In this document: in pieces, positions 8,148 through 15,383 of the stretch
Layout: each line of letters begins with the position of its first letter
Position numbering within the stretch: position 1 is the stretch's first letter
Assembly (NCBI RefSeq): GCF_011297335.1
Contig: NZ_JAAOTJ010000001.1
Location: 496,001 to 560,000, forward strand
Reading direction: 5' to 3'
Source: Catellatospora methionotrophica
GTDB taxonomy: Bacteria; Actinomycetota; Actinomycetes; Mycobacteriales; Micromonosporaceae
DNA: 64,000 bases
Made by a program: the position numbers and the translations under genes
Notes under the pieces: generated by a model
Seen by the model: the letters and a program-made list of their open reading frames with translations, nothing else
The model's database searches: none
What the model was told of the DNA's origin: nothing

Positions 8148-10224
8148 CCGGCGCGGCCCGGGGCGATCCGCGCCCGTCGGCGAGCCAGCGCAGTGTCTGC
8201 GCCTCGGGCAGCGGCGTCGAGAACAGATAGCCCTGGCCGTACCGGCACCCGGTCGCGGCCGACGCCTGGCGCTGGTGCTCGGTCTCGATGCCCTCGGCCA
8301 CGATGTCGAGGTTCAGTGCCCGGGTCAGCGTGACGATGCCCTCCACCAGGTCCCGCTGCCGCCGGGACGTGCCCAGCCCCCGGACGAACACCCGGTCCAG
8401 CTTGACGATGTCGAGCGGGATCTGCCGCAGGTAGCCCAGCGCGGAGTAGCCGGTGCCGAAGTCGTCGATGGCGACCCGCGCACCCCTGGCCCGCAGCAGT
8501 TCCAGCGCGTGCCACACCTTGTCGTCGTCGCGCAGCAGCTGGCTCTCGGTGATCTCCAGGACGATCCGCTGCGCGGGCAGCCCGGTCTCGGCGAGCAGCC
8601 GCGTCACCGTGTCGACGAAGTCGTCCGACCGGAACTGCTGCGCCGAGACGTTGACGCTGACGTACGGGGCACGGGCCCGCGCCCCGGCAGACCACCGGCA
8701 GGCCGCGCGCATCGCGCTCGCCAGCACCCATTCGCCGATCGGGACGATCAGCCCGGACTCTTCGGCGAGGTCGATGAACTCCCCCGGCAGGAGCCGCCCG
8801 TGGGCCGGATGCTGCCAGCGCAGCAGGGCTTCGAACCCCACGGTGCGCCCGGTGCCCAGGGCGACGATCGGCTGGTATTCGAGGAACAGGGTGTCCTCGC
8901 CGACCGCCCGGCCCAGGGCCGCGCGCAGCTCCGACTGCCGCGTCCGGTCGGTCATCGACGGCTCGTACCGCCGCCACTGCCCGGCCCCGGCCGACTTCGC
9001 GGCCCGCAGCGCCAGGTTGGCGTTGCGCAGCAGCTCGTGCGCACTGCGGGCGTTCCTGGTGGTGGCGACCCCGATGCTCGCCTCGCAGACGACGACCGCG
9101 CCGCCGCTGGTGCGCATCGGCACGGCCAGCGCCCGGCACAACTGGATCGCGGTGTGCTCGACGTCGGCGGCGGTGTCGGCGTCGGTGATCAGCGCGGCGA
9201 ACTCGTCCCCGCTGTACCGGGCGGCGAGGCCTTGGTCGCCGATGATGTCGCGCAGCCGCACGCTCAGCTGGTGCAGCACCTCGTCGCCGACGGCGTGGCC
9301 GAAGCTGTCGTTGACGGACCCGAAGTCGTCGAGGTCGATCAGGACGACGGCGACCGGGCCGGTGCCCGCGGCGACGGCGTGTTCGGTGCGTTCGGCGAAC
9401 AGAACCCGGTTGGGCAGCCCCGTCAGGGCGTCGTGGAACATGCGGTCGGTCAGGTCGTGCTCGAGCCGCCGCTGGGCGGTGACGTCGTGCAGGGTGAGCG
9501 CCACGTCGCGGGCCGCGTCGCCGGGCCGCAGCTCGCGGCAGGTGACCTCGACCACCGGTGTCCGGCCGTCCAGCGCCTGGATGGTCCAGTCGGCGCGGCT
9601 CTCGCCCGAGCCCGCCTGCACGTGCCGCAGCAGGAACGCGGCCGCCGGCCGCTGGCTGGCGGCGACGAAGTCGAGCAGCCTGACGTGGCGCAGGGCGGAG
9701 GTGCCGAAGACGTGGCGCGCCGACGGGCTCGCGTACCGGATGCAGCTGTCGGCGTCGACGATCAGCACCACGTCGCGGGTCTGCTCCATCAGGGTTTCGA
9801 TCTCGCGGAAGCGGCGGTGCCGGTCCACCTCGGCGGTCAGCCTGATCCGGTCCATCGCCAGTGCGGCCTGCACCGACAGTGCTTCGAGATCCGGTCGCAG
9901 GTGTACGTCGCCCGCGGTGACCGGGTCGACCAGCAGGATCCCGGCGCGGCCCACCGCGGTGTCCACCTCGATCGGCAGGAGCTTTCCGCCCGGGTCTCGG
10001 CCGCTCAGGTCGCCGTCCGCCGGGTCGGGATCCTCGATCAGCTTGAGGCACAGCTCATGGGCCCACCCGGGCGGCATGAGCCGGGTGACGGCGCGGTCCA
10101 GTGCCGCCACCACCTCCCCGGCGGACGAGGCCACGACGAGGTCGACCGCCGCGTCACGCAGCACCCGACAGGCGTCCGCTCGGCCGGGCGGCGACGGGGG
10201 CTGCTGTCGCATGTGGGCGGTCAT
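8134..10224 (-). CDS. GAF-PAS-GGDEF-EAL bifunctional c-di-GMP enzyme
   Basis: 696 aa, cytosolic. Order: GAF-like sensor (about 30-170), PAS domain (about 185-300, DVVLIVDADSCIRYASPSA), GGDEF (about 310-445) and EAL (about 455-690). The GGDEF motif reads SGDEF, with no RxxD inhibitory site five residues before it, so cyclase activity may be weak but is not excluded. The EAL half is canonical: EALLRW near 464, NVSAQQF, EITES, the IDDFGTGYS metal loop, KLD and AEGIE. It therefore probably hydrolyses c-di-GMP, possibly with GTP sensing through the degenerate GGDEF. It lies 28 bases downstream of the GAF gene, likely co-transcribed, and overlaps the convergent GH15 gene by 14 bases. Confidence 0.95.
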   Translation of the reverse strand: MTAHMRQQPPSPPGRADACRVLRDAAVDLVVASSAGEVVAALDRAVTRLMPPGWAHELCLKLIEDPDPADGDLSGRDPGGKLLPIEVDTAVGRAGILLVDPVTAGDVHLRPDLEALSVQAALAMDRIRLTAEVDRHRRFREIETLMEQTRDVVLIVDADSCIRYASPSARHVFGTSALRHVRLLDFVAASQRPAAAFLLRHVQAGSGESRADWTIQALDGRTPVVEVTCRELRPGDAARDVALTLHDVTAQRRLEHDLTDRMFHDALTGLPNRVLFAERTEHAVAAGTGPVAVVLIDLDDFGSVNDSFGHAVGDEVLHQLSVRLRDIIGDQGLAARYSGDEFAALITDADTAADVEHTAIQLCRALAVPMRTSGGAVVVCEASIGVATTRNARSAHELLRNANLALRAAKSAGAGQWRRYEPSMTDRTRQSELRAALGRAVGEDTLFLEYQPIVALGTGRTVGFEALLRWQHPAHGRLLPGEFIDLAEESGLIVPIGEWVLASAMRAACRWSAGARARAPYVSVNVSAQQFRSDDFVDTVTRLLAETGLPAQRIVLEITESQLLRDDDKVWHALELLRARGARVAIDDFGTGYSALGYLRQIPLDIVKLDRVFVRGLGTSRRQRDLVEGIVTLTRALNLDIVAEGIETEHQRQASAATGCRYGQGYLFSTPLPEAQTLRWLADGRGSPRAAPVTAP

Positions 10225-10252
10225 CCCCGCCGCCGCACGCTGTCCGGCCGCC

Positions 10253-10780
10253 TCAGCCGGCCATCGCGCCGTCCGCCAGGCCGCTGCCGAGGCCCGGACG
10301 GTCGACGGAGATGCCGGTCAGCGCCTGTCCTGCCGCCGTGGCGAGCCGTTCCAGGACGTCGACCTCAGCGGCGGTCGCCTGGTGCGGCTCGGCCCAGTAG
10401 GCGCCGATCGCGCCGACCGGTGACCCCTGCACCCGGATCGGCACCATCAGCAGGCTGCGGACGAACGTGGGACGGTAGGCCGCCTGCGGGATGCGCTCGT
10501 CGGTGCGGATGTCCGGGATGGCCACGGTCTGGTCGTGGAGCATCGCCCACCCGCTCACGCACGTCGTAGCGGGGAAGCGCTGGCCCGCCCAGAGCGGGCT
10601 CATCGCGTCCTCGTAGAGGTAGTGGCACTGGCCGTCCTCCAGCTGCACGATGGTCACCCCCTGCGCCTGGACCGCGGCGCGGGCACTGCAGCGCAGGGCG
10701 CTCTGGACGTCATCGGCCGTTTTCGACTGGTACAGCATCTCGATCGCCCATTCGATGGGACTGACCGCATTGACATGCAT
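10253..10780 (-). CDS. Stand-alone GAF domain protein
   Basis: 175 aa. Apart from short terminal extensions the protein is one GAF fold (about residues 15-155) with the typical cores SGWAMLHDQTVAIPDI and RSLLMVPI. It starts with a strong AGGAGG site (10789-10794, minus strand) 8 bases before the ATG. The gene is 28 bases upstream of the GAF-PAS-GGDEF-EAL gene, so it is probably a small-molecule or redox sensor feeding c-di-GMP turnover (inference). No DNA-binding or catalytic domain is present. Confidence 0.85.
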   Translation of the reverse strand: MHVNAVSPIEWAIEMLYQSKTADDVQSALRCSARAAVQAQGVTIVQLEDGQCHYLYEDAMSPLWAGQRFPATTCVSGWAMLHDQTVAIPDIRTDERIPQAAYRPTFVRSLLMVPIRVQGSPVGAIGAYWAEPHQATAAEVDVLERLATAAGQALTGISVDRPGLGSGLADGAMAG

Positions 10781-10810
10781 TATCCGCCCCTCCTACTCTC
10801 GACTCGCCGA

Positions 10811-10822
10811 ACATAAATATAT
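10811..10822 (-). promoter_or_regulatory. Possible -10 region of the GAF/c-di-GMP operon
   Basis: A run of 12 bases that is almost all A/T (TATATTTATG on the minus strand) stands out about 30 bases upstream of the GAF start codon. A -35 element is not recognisable. Confidence 0.3.
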
Positions 10823-10922
10823 CGCCCCAAACCCCCCGCGCACCCGGCATCCAGCGCGGCTCAGGCTGCGGTGACGGCGGAAACGGTTTGCGCGGCGGGG
10901 GCGGGCGTGTGAGCGTTGCCGG

Positions 10923-11540
10923 GTGGCCCAACCGATCTTGCGCACTGAGCGACTGCTGCTGGTTCCGCTCGCCGACCGGCACCTCGAGCTGGAGGTGCAG
11001 CTCGACTCCGATCCGGAGGTGCTGCGCTACCTCTTCGGCCGGGCACGCCCCCGCGATGAGGTGGTCGCGGCCCATGCCGACCGGATGGCCCACGCGGGCA
11101 AGGTGGACGGCCTGGGTTTCTGGACAGCGTTCGGGCCCGTCGGCGGCGCACCCGGCGCGACGCCACCAGCGAGTGAGGAAGACGGCGAGTTCATCGGGCT
11201 GATGATGCTGCCCCCGGCGCACGGCCCCGACCAGCCCGCCGATCCGACCGTCAGCGACCTGGGTTACCGCATCCTCCGTCGGCACTGGCGGAAGGGCTTC
11301 GCCAGCGAGGCGTCCCGCGCCCTGCTGCGGCACGCCTTCGACGGCGTCGGGCAGAGCCGGGTGATCGCGCAGACCATGGCCGTGAACGCCGGGTCGCGCG
11401 GCGTGATGGAGGCCATCGGCATGCGATACGTGCGCACGTACTTCCCCACCTGGGACGACCCGCTGCCGGGAGCGGACCTGGGCGAGGTCGAGTACGAGCT
11501 GACCCGCGAGATGTGGCAGGCGGGACAGTTCCCCCACTGA
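10923..11540 (+). CDS. GNAT family N-acetyltransferase (RimJ/RimL-like)
   Basis: 205 aa from a GTG start. The opening LRTERLLLVPL is typical of RimJ/RimL-type GNATs that acetylate protein N-termini or small molecules. The acetyl-CoA region falls near residues 118-140 (LGYRILRRHWRKGFASEAS), in the place of the Q/RxxGxG/A loop, followed by the NAGSRGVMEAIGMRYVRTY segment that closes these proteins. No signal or membrane segment. It is divergent from the GAF gene. The ribosome site is poor, so a leaderless or weakly translated message is possible. The substrate is unknown. Confidence 0.85.
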   Translation: MAQPILRTERLLLVPLADRHLELEVQLDSDPEVLRYLFGRARPRDEVVAAHADRMAHAGKVDGLGFWTAFGPVGGAPGATPPASEEDGEFIGLMMLPPAHGPDQPADPTVSDLGYRILRRHWRKGFASEASRALLRHAFDGVGQSRVIAQTMAVNAGSRGVMEAIGMRYVRTYFPTWDDPLPGADLGEVEYELTREMWQAGQFPH

Positions 11541-11573
11541 GCCCGGCCGACTGTCCAGGTATCGACGCCTTTC

Positions 11574-11602
11574 TTGACGGCATCGCGTGCGGGCCGGAGA
11601 CT
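11574..11602 (+). promoter_or_regulatory. Promoter of the secreted propeller gene
   Basis: TTGACG (11574-11579), a 17-base spacer, then GAGACT (11597-11602), close to the common actinomycete -10 TAGACT. The CebR-like palindrome sits just downstream, about where the transcript would start. Confidence 0.5.
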
Positions 11603-11611
11603 GTGGCCGCC

Positions 11612-11625
11612 GGAGAGCGCTCTCC
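11612..11625. promoter_or_regulatory. CebR/LacI-type operator palindrome
   Basis: GGAGAGCGCTCTCC is a perfect 14-bp palindrome with the central GAGCGCTC shared with the published CebR/CelR operator TGGGAGCGCTCCCA that controls cellulose use in Streptomyces and Thermobifida. It lies 10 bases past the proposed -10 box and 37 bases before the start codon, where a repressor would block transcription. Confidence 0.6.
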
Positions 11626-11661
11626 CACGCCGGCGCTTCCCTTCTCTCCAGGAGTCCACCC

Positions 11662-12618
11662 ATGAAACGTCGACGGCTCACGCTGCGCCTCTGCGCCGCC
11701 ACGATCGCCGCCACCGTGCTCGCCGCCACCGGCGGCGTGCCCGCTTCCGCGCTCACGCTCGGCAACACCGGCAGCGGCAGGCCCGCGCTGGCGCTGGCCG
11801 GGGCCCGGATGTACATCGCCTGGGCCGGATCGTCCGGCACCGCTGCCGCCAAGCAACTGGTCGTCGGCTACTCCACCAGCGCGGGGCTGCGCATCACCAA
11901 GGTGCCCGGCGAGGAGCGGGTGCCGCAGGGCGAGGGCGCGGCGCTCGACTCCGACGGCACCGGCGTCTACGTCGCGTGGCCCGCGGGCGACAACGGCAAC
12001 ACGCTGACCGCCGCGTACACCACCGGCGCGGCGCTGACCTGCCGGACCGCGTTCACCGGGGTCGCGTCCGCGCACGCGCCCGCGCTGGCCACCGACCCCG
12101 CGGGCGTACGCCATGTGGCCTGGATCGACCCGGCCGGGCACCTCAACGTCGGCCGCCTCAACAGCGCGGCCTGCGCCACCGGCGGCACGATGACGCTGAC
12201 CCACCGCGTCGTGCTGCCCGAGACCAGCGTCGCCGGTCCCGCGCTCGTCTACGACGACAGCGGCAGCAGCAACCTGGGCATCGTGCTGGCCTGGGCGTCC
12301 GGCGACGCCGCGCACAGCATCCAGGTCGGCTCGTTCACCGGGTCGGCGACGCTGAGCCACCGGTCACAGGTCACCGCGTCGGCGGGCAGCACCCACGCGC
12401 CCGGCCTGTCGTCGGCGACCGCCGACCTGTACGTGACCTTCCGCGGCGACAACGGCTCGGTCTTCTACGGCTACTCCGAGGGCTGCATCCCGACCTGCTT
12501 CCACGCCAGCGACATGGGCGAGCAGGCCGCGGCCGGTGTGGGGCAGCCCGCCGACGGCGACTACCACTACTACACCTACTTCGACCCCACCGGACACCTG
12601 GTCATCGCGCACCTGTGA
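11662..12618 (+). CDS. Secreted six-repeat beta-propeller-like protein
   Basis: 318 aa. The ATG of MKRRRLTLR follows an AGGAG site by about 7 bases and opens a signal peptide (cleaved near VPASA, residue about 33). The mature protein consists of about six repeats of 45-50 residues, each with an alanine-proline-alanine-leucine or similar strand, an aspartate-containing turn, and a V/I-A/T-W/F strand (MYIAWAG, VYVAWPAGD, RHVAWIDPAG, GIVLAWASGD, LYVTFRGDNG, YHYYTYFDPTG). This spacing resembles BNR/sialidase-like six-bladed propellers, but no complete Asp-box or catalytic set is visible, so a lectin or polysaccharide-binding role is as likely as catalysis. A CebR-like operator upstream suggests control by a sugar. 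Confidence 0.75.
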   Translation: MKRRRLTLRLCAATIAATVLAATGGVPASALTLGNTGSGRPALALAGARMYIAWAGSSGTAAAKQLVVGYSTSAGLRITKVPGEERVPQGEGAALDSDGTGVYVAWPAGDNGNTLTAAYTTGAALTCRTAFTGVASAHAPALATDPAGVRHVAWIDPAGHLNVGRLNSAACATGGTMTLTHRVVLPETSVAGPALVYDDSGSSNLGIVLAWASGDAAHSIQVGSFTGSATLSHRSQVTASAGSTHAPGLSSATADLYVTFRGDNGSVFYGYSEGCIPTCFHASDMGEQAAAGVGQPADGDYHYYTYFDPTGHLVIAHL

Positions 12619-12646
12619 CCGGTCCGGCGCCAAGCGGCGCGGGACA

Positions 12647-12685
12647 CCGCTGGGGCGGCCCCGTGAAGGCATGCCGCCCCAGCGG
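12647..12685 (+). terminator. Terminator after the secreted propeller gene
   Basis: Twelve perfectly paired bases (CCGCTGGGGCGG with its complement) around a 15-base loop start 29 bases after the stop codon. No T tract. Confidence 0.75.
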
Positions 12686-12699
12686 CGCTCTCGGGCAGT

Positions 12700-13086
12700 A
12701 TGGACACCATGCCCGTACAGCTCAATCACACCATCGTCATGGCCACCGACCGCGACCGCACCGCCGACTTCCTGGTCGACCTGCTCGGCCTCGCCCCCGC
12801 CGCGAGCTACGGCCCGTTCCGGGTAGTCGCCCTGGCCAACGGCGTGTCGCTCGACGTCGTACGGGCCGACGGTCCGATCCGCACCCAGCACTACGCGTTC
12901 CTGGTCACCGAGGACGAGTTCGACCAGATCTGGACGCGCATCCGCGAGCGCAGGCTGACCTACTGGGCCGATCCGTTCCACGGCAGACCGAACGAGATCA
13001 ACACCAACGACGGCGGCCGTGGGCTGTACTGGGAGGACCTGGACGGGCACAACCTCGAAATCATCACCCGGCCCTACGGCGGCTGA
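12700..13086 (+). CDS. VOC-fold (glyoxalase/bleomycin-resistance superfamily) protein
   Basis: 128 aa, a single VOC domain. It opens with the usual LNHTIVMATDRDRTADFLVDLLGL strand-helix unit (residues about 7-30, quoted only in outline) and closes with GLYWEDLDGHNLEIITRP, in which the glutamate is the canonical metal ligand position. No signal peptide. The first ATG and one three codons later are both possible starts; neither has a strong ribosome site. It sits alone between two terminator-flanked secreted genes. Such proteins range from lyases and dioxygenases to antibiotic-binding resistance proteins; no specific function can be assigned. Confidence 0.85.
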   Translation: MDTMPVQLNHTIVMATDRDRTADFLVDLLGLAPAASYGPFRVVALANGVSLDVVRADGPIRTQHYAFLVTEDEFDQIWTRIRERRLTYWADPFHGRPNEINTNDGGRGLYWEDLDGHNLEIITRPYGG

Positions 13087-13105
13087 CGACGGCATATCGA
13101 AGGTG

Positions 13106-13135
13106 TTGACAGTCCTGAGATCAGCCATGTTTAGT
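13106..13135 (+). promoter_or_regulatory. Promoter of the alginate-lyase-family gene
   Basis: A perfect -35 box TTGACA (13106-13111) is followed after 18 bases by TTTAGT (13130-13135) as a possible -10. The proposed -10 runs into the GTAAGG dyad, so a bound repressor would mask it. Confidence 0.5.
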
Positions 13136-13152
13136 AAGGAAAGTTACCTTAC
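13134..13152. promoter_or_regulatory. Operator-like inverted repeat GTAAGG-N7-CCTTAC
   Basis: A 19-bp dyad with 6-bp perfect outer arms and a central AAGTT core overlaps the -10 region of the following secreted lyase gene. Related AT-rich dyads lie upstream of the PQQ-dehydrogenase/GH5 pair (19857-19869) and of the GH76 gene (44043-44060). Confidence 0.55.
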
Positions 13153-13197
13153 AGTTCATGGCTTGGCCGCTCCCGAGCCGTCTCAGGGAGGACGCCG

Positions 13198-14391
13198 ATG
13201 CTCCACACCCGACGGCGGATGCCGCTCACCCTCGCCCTGATCGCCCTGCTCGGAACCGCGCTCGCCGTGGTCCCCGCCGGAACCGAGCGCCGCGCCGAGG
13301 CCGCACCCGCCACCTTCGCCCACCCCGGCGTGCTGGTCAGCCGCGCGCAGCTCGACTTCGTCCGGGGCAAGGTCAACAGCAACGCCCAGCCCTGGCGGCA
13401 GGCGTACGACCAGATGATGGGCAGCCGCTACGCCTCGCTGACCCGTGCCCCGAAGCCGCGTGCCGTGGTCGAATGCGGCTCGTACTCCAATCCCAACCTC
13501 GGCTGCACCGACGAGCGCGAGGACGCCATCGCGGCGTACACGATGGCGCTGGCCTGGTACATCACCCGTGACAACCGGTACGCGGACAAGGCGATCCAGA
13601 TCATGGACGCCTGGTCGGCGGTGATCGTGGACCACACCAACAGCAACGCGCCACTGCAGACGGCGTGGGCCGGGTCGACCTGGCCGCGCGCCGCCGAGAT
13701 CATCCGTTACACGTACACGGGCTGGCCCAACGTGAACCGGTTCGCCACCATGCTGCGCAACGTGTACCTGCCCGAGGTGATCAACGGCAACACCACCAGC
13801 AACGGCAACTGGGACCTGAGCATGAACGAGGCGACGCTGGGCATCGCGGTGTTCCTGGAGGACCGCAGCGCCTACGACCGGGCGGTGACCAGGTTCCGCA
13901 ACCGTATGCGCGCCTACTTCTACCTCGCCACCGACGGCTCGGTGCCGTACGGGCCCGGCGGCGGCATCGACACCCCGAGCGAGATCATCAACTACTGGCA
14001 GGGCCAGAGCACCTTCGTCGACGGGCTGTCGCAGGAGACCTGCCGCGACTTCACGCACACCGGCTACGGCATCTCCTCGGCCACCCACATCGCCGAGACC
14101 AGCCGCATCCAGGGCCAGGACCTCTACCCGGAGTTCACCGACCGGCTGCGCCACGCGCTGGGCCTGCACAGCAAGTACCAGCTCGGCACGGCCCCGCCGT
14201 CGTGGCTGTGCGGCGGCAGCCTGCACCTGGGACTCGGCCCGATCACCGAGGTCGGCTTCAACGCGCTCAACTTCCGGCTGGGCATCGGCATGACCAACAC
14301 CCAGACGCTCACCCTCAACCAGCGTCCCGCCGGCACCAACAACCTGTTCGTCGCCTGGGAGACCCTCACCCACGCCGCCAACCCGAACTGA
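13198..14391 (+). CDS. Secreted alginate lyase family protein
   Basis: 397 aa. Signal peptide about residues 1-37 (two ATGs; the first follows a GGGAGG stretch by about 7 bases). The mature part is an all-alpha toroid of the alginate_lyase family (PF05426 type): HPGVLVSRAQLDFV at the start, DAIAAYTMALAWYIT repeats of an (alpha/alpha) barrel, and the conserved SNGNWDLSMNEATLGIAVFLEDR region near residue 202-220 with the asparagine seen in PL5-like active sites, then a tyrosine-rich DFTHTGYGISSATHIAE near 285. It probably cleaves a uronic-acid polysaccharide by beta-elimination, outside the cell. The exact substrate is open. Promoter with an operator-like dyad upstream, long hairpin downstream: a single-gene unit. 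Confidence 0.87.
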   Translation: MLHTRRRMPLTLALIALLGTALAVVPAGTERRAEAAPATFAHPGVLVSRAQLDFVRGKVNSNAQPWRQAYDQMMGSRYASLTRAPKPRAVVECGSYSNPNLGCTDEREDAIAAYTMALAWYITRDNRYADKAIQIMDAWSAVIVDHTNSNAPLQTAWAGSTWPRAAEIIRYTYTGWPNVNRFATMLRNVYLPEVINGNTTSNGNWDLSMNEATLGIAVFLEDRSAYDRAVTRFRNRMRAYFYLATDGSVPYGPGGGIDTPSEIINYWQGQSTFVDGLSQETCRDFTHTGYGISSATHIAETSRIQGQDLYPEFTDRLRHALGLHSKYQLGTAPPSWLCGGSLHLGLGPITEVGFNALNFRLGIGMTNTQTLTLNQRPAGTNNLFVAWETLTHAANPN

Positions 14392-14399
14392 GCGTCCGG

Positions 14400-14433
14400 C
14401 AGCGCCACAGCGGTGACGTCCGCTGTGGCGCTG
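14400..14433 (+). terminator. Terminator after the alginate-lyase-family gene
   Basis: A 14-bp perfect stem (CAGCGCCACAGCGG and complement) with a TGACGT loop begins 8 bases after the stop codon. No T tract. Confidence 0.8.
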
Positions 14434-14513
14434 TCGCGTCGCCGACGCCACGACCACGAAAAGCGCCGCAGCGGCGAAGGTGTAGCTGTCGATCGTCCCC
14501 TTCGGAGGCAGCC

Positions 14514-15341
14514 GTGTCCGCTCGTCCCCGCACCACCCGGTTCCGGCGTCTGCTGCTGGCCGTGACCGTGGCGCTCACGTCAGCGCCGTTCCTCGTGGCG
14601 GCCCCGGCGCAGGCGCTGCCCAGCGGCGCGGGCTGGGGCGCGTCCTGGGACTACTACACCGGCACGTCGTACCAGTACAGCGCGACGCTTCCCGGGGTGA
14701 AGCTGACCGGCTACGGCACCGACAGCGGCGGCGACCGCACCACGCTGGGCACCATCCAGGACACCGCCGACGACGGCATGTGCGCCCGCGCGCTGATCTA
14801 CGCCGACGGCGTGGGCTACCTCGCCGACGTCAAGGCCTGCGGCAACGGCGTCACCAAGACGTACGCCTACCAGCAGCACTTCGACGGCAAGCTGCTCGTC
14901 GTCATCCAGCACTCATACCCGCAGTCGACCTCGTACGAGGAGTCGCTGCACCTGTGGATCCCCAGCTCCAAGAACGACCCCACGCTGCGCTCGGTCGGCA
15001 CCGGGATGCGCTGGAAGTACCTGACCGGCTCCACCTACGAGTACGCGATCAAGCGGCCCGGCGTCGAACTGGACGGCGACGGCCAGCACCTGCCCGGCGA
15101 CCTGCGCTCGGCGCTGTCGTCGCTGGACCCGACCGGCGCGATGACCTGCGCCAAGGTCCACGTCAGCACCTGGAACAACTGGCTCGACGGCGACGCCTGC
15201 CTGAACGAGATCGACACCGTCATGGGGTGGTCGTGGGAGGGCTGGATCGACATCGAGGTGTGCAGCCGCCCGATGCTGGGGCAGGTCGGGCAGCCCGTCA
15301 TCTGGCGCTGCATCGACATGCTCATCCCCGCGCCGTACTGA
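14514..15341 (+). CDS. Secreted protein with a duplicated Trp/Tyr-rich domain, unknown function
   Basis: 275 aa from a GTG preceded by GGAGG at 5 bases; the upstream reading frame runs over the preceding gene. Signal peptide about residues 1-41 (cleavage near APAQA). Two copies of one motif are visible: WDYYTGTSYQYSATLPGVKL around residue 50 and WKYLTGSTYEYAIKRPGVEL around residue 170, each followed by a segment containing Asp/Gly turns and two cysteines (MCARALIY / MTCAKVHV) that may form a disulfide. This points to an internal duplication of a compact domain of about 115 residues. I recognise no family. No catalytic motif stands out; a binding role is possible. Confidence 0.7.
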   Translation: MSARPRTTRFRRLLLAVTVALTSAPFLVAAPAQALPSGAGWGASWDYYTGTSYQYSATLPGVKLTGYGTDSGGDRTTLGTIQDTADDGMCARALIYADGVGYLADVKACGNGVTKTYAYQQHFDGKLLVVIQHSYPQSTSYEESLHLWIPSSKNDPTLRSVGTGMRWKYLTGSTYEYAIKRPGVELDGDGQHLPGDLRSALSSLDPTGAMTCAKVHVSTWNNWLDGDACLNEIDTVMGWSWEGWIDIEVCSRPMLGQVGQPVIWRCIDMLIPAPY

Positions 15342-15376
15342 GCGGTGCCGCCCCGGGGACTCCGGAGCGGCACCGC
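15342..15376. terminator. Bidirectional terminator between convergent genes
   Basis: GCGGTGCCGC and GCGGCACCGC pair perfectly over 10 bp, filling the gap between the plus-strand stop at 15341 and the minus-strand stop at 15384. Confidence 0.75.
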
Positions 15377-15383
15377 GCCCGGC

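Noticed and set aside
8275-10569. Plus-strand open frame of 764 codons
   Set aside because: Antisense shadow of the GGDEF-EAL gene; no domain.
10901-10920. LacI-like half site GTGTGAGCG before the GNAT gene
   Set aside because: Only one half matches; the other half is absent.
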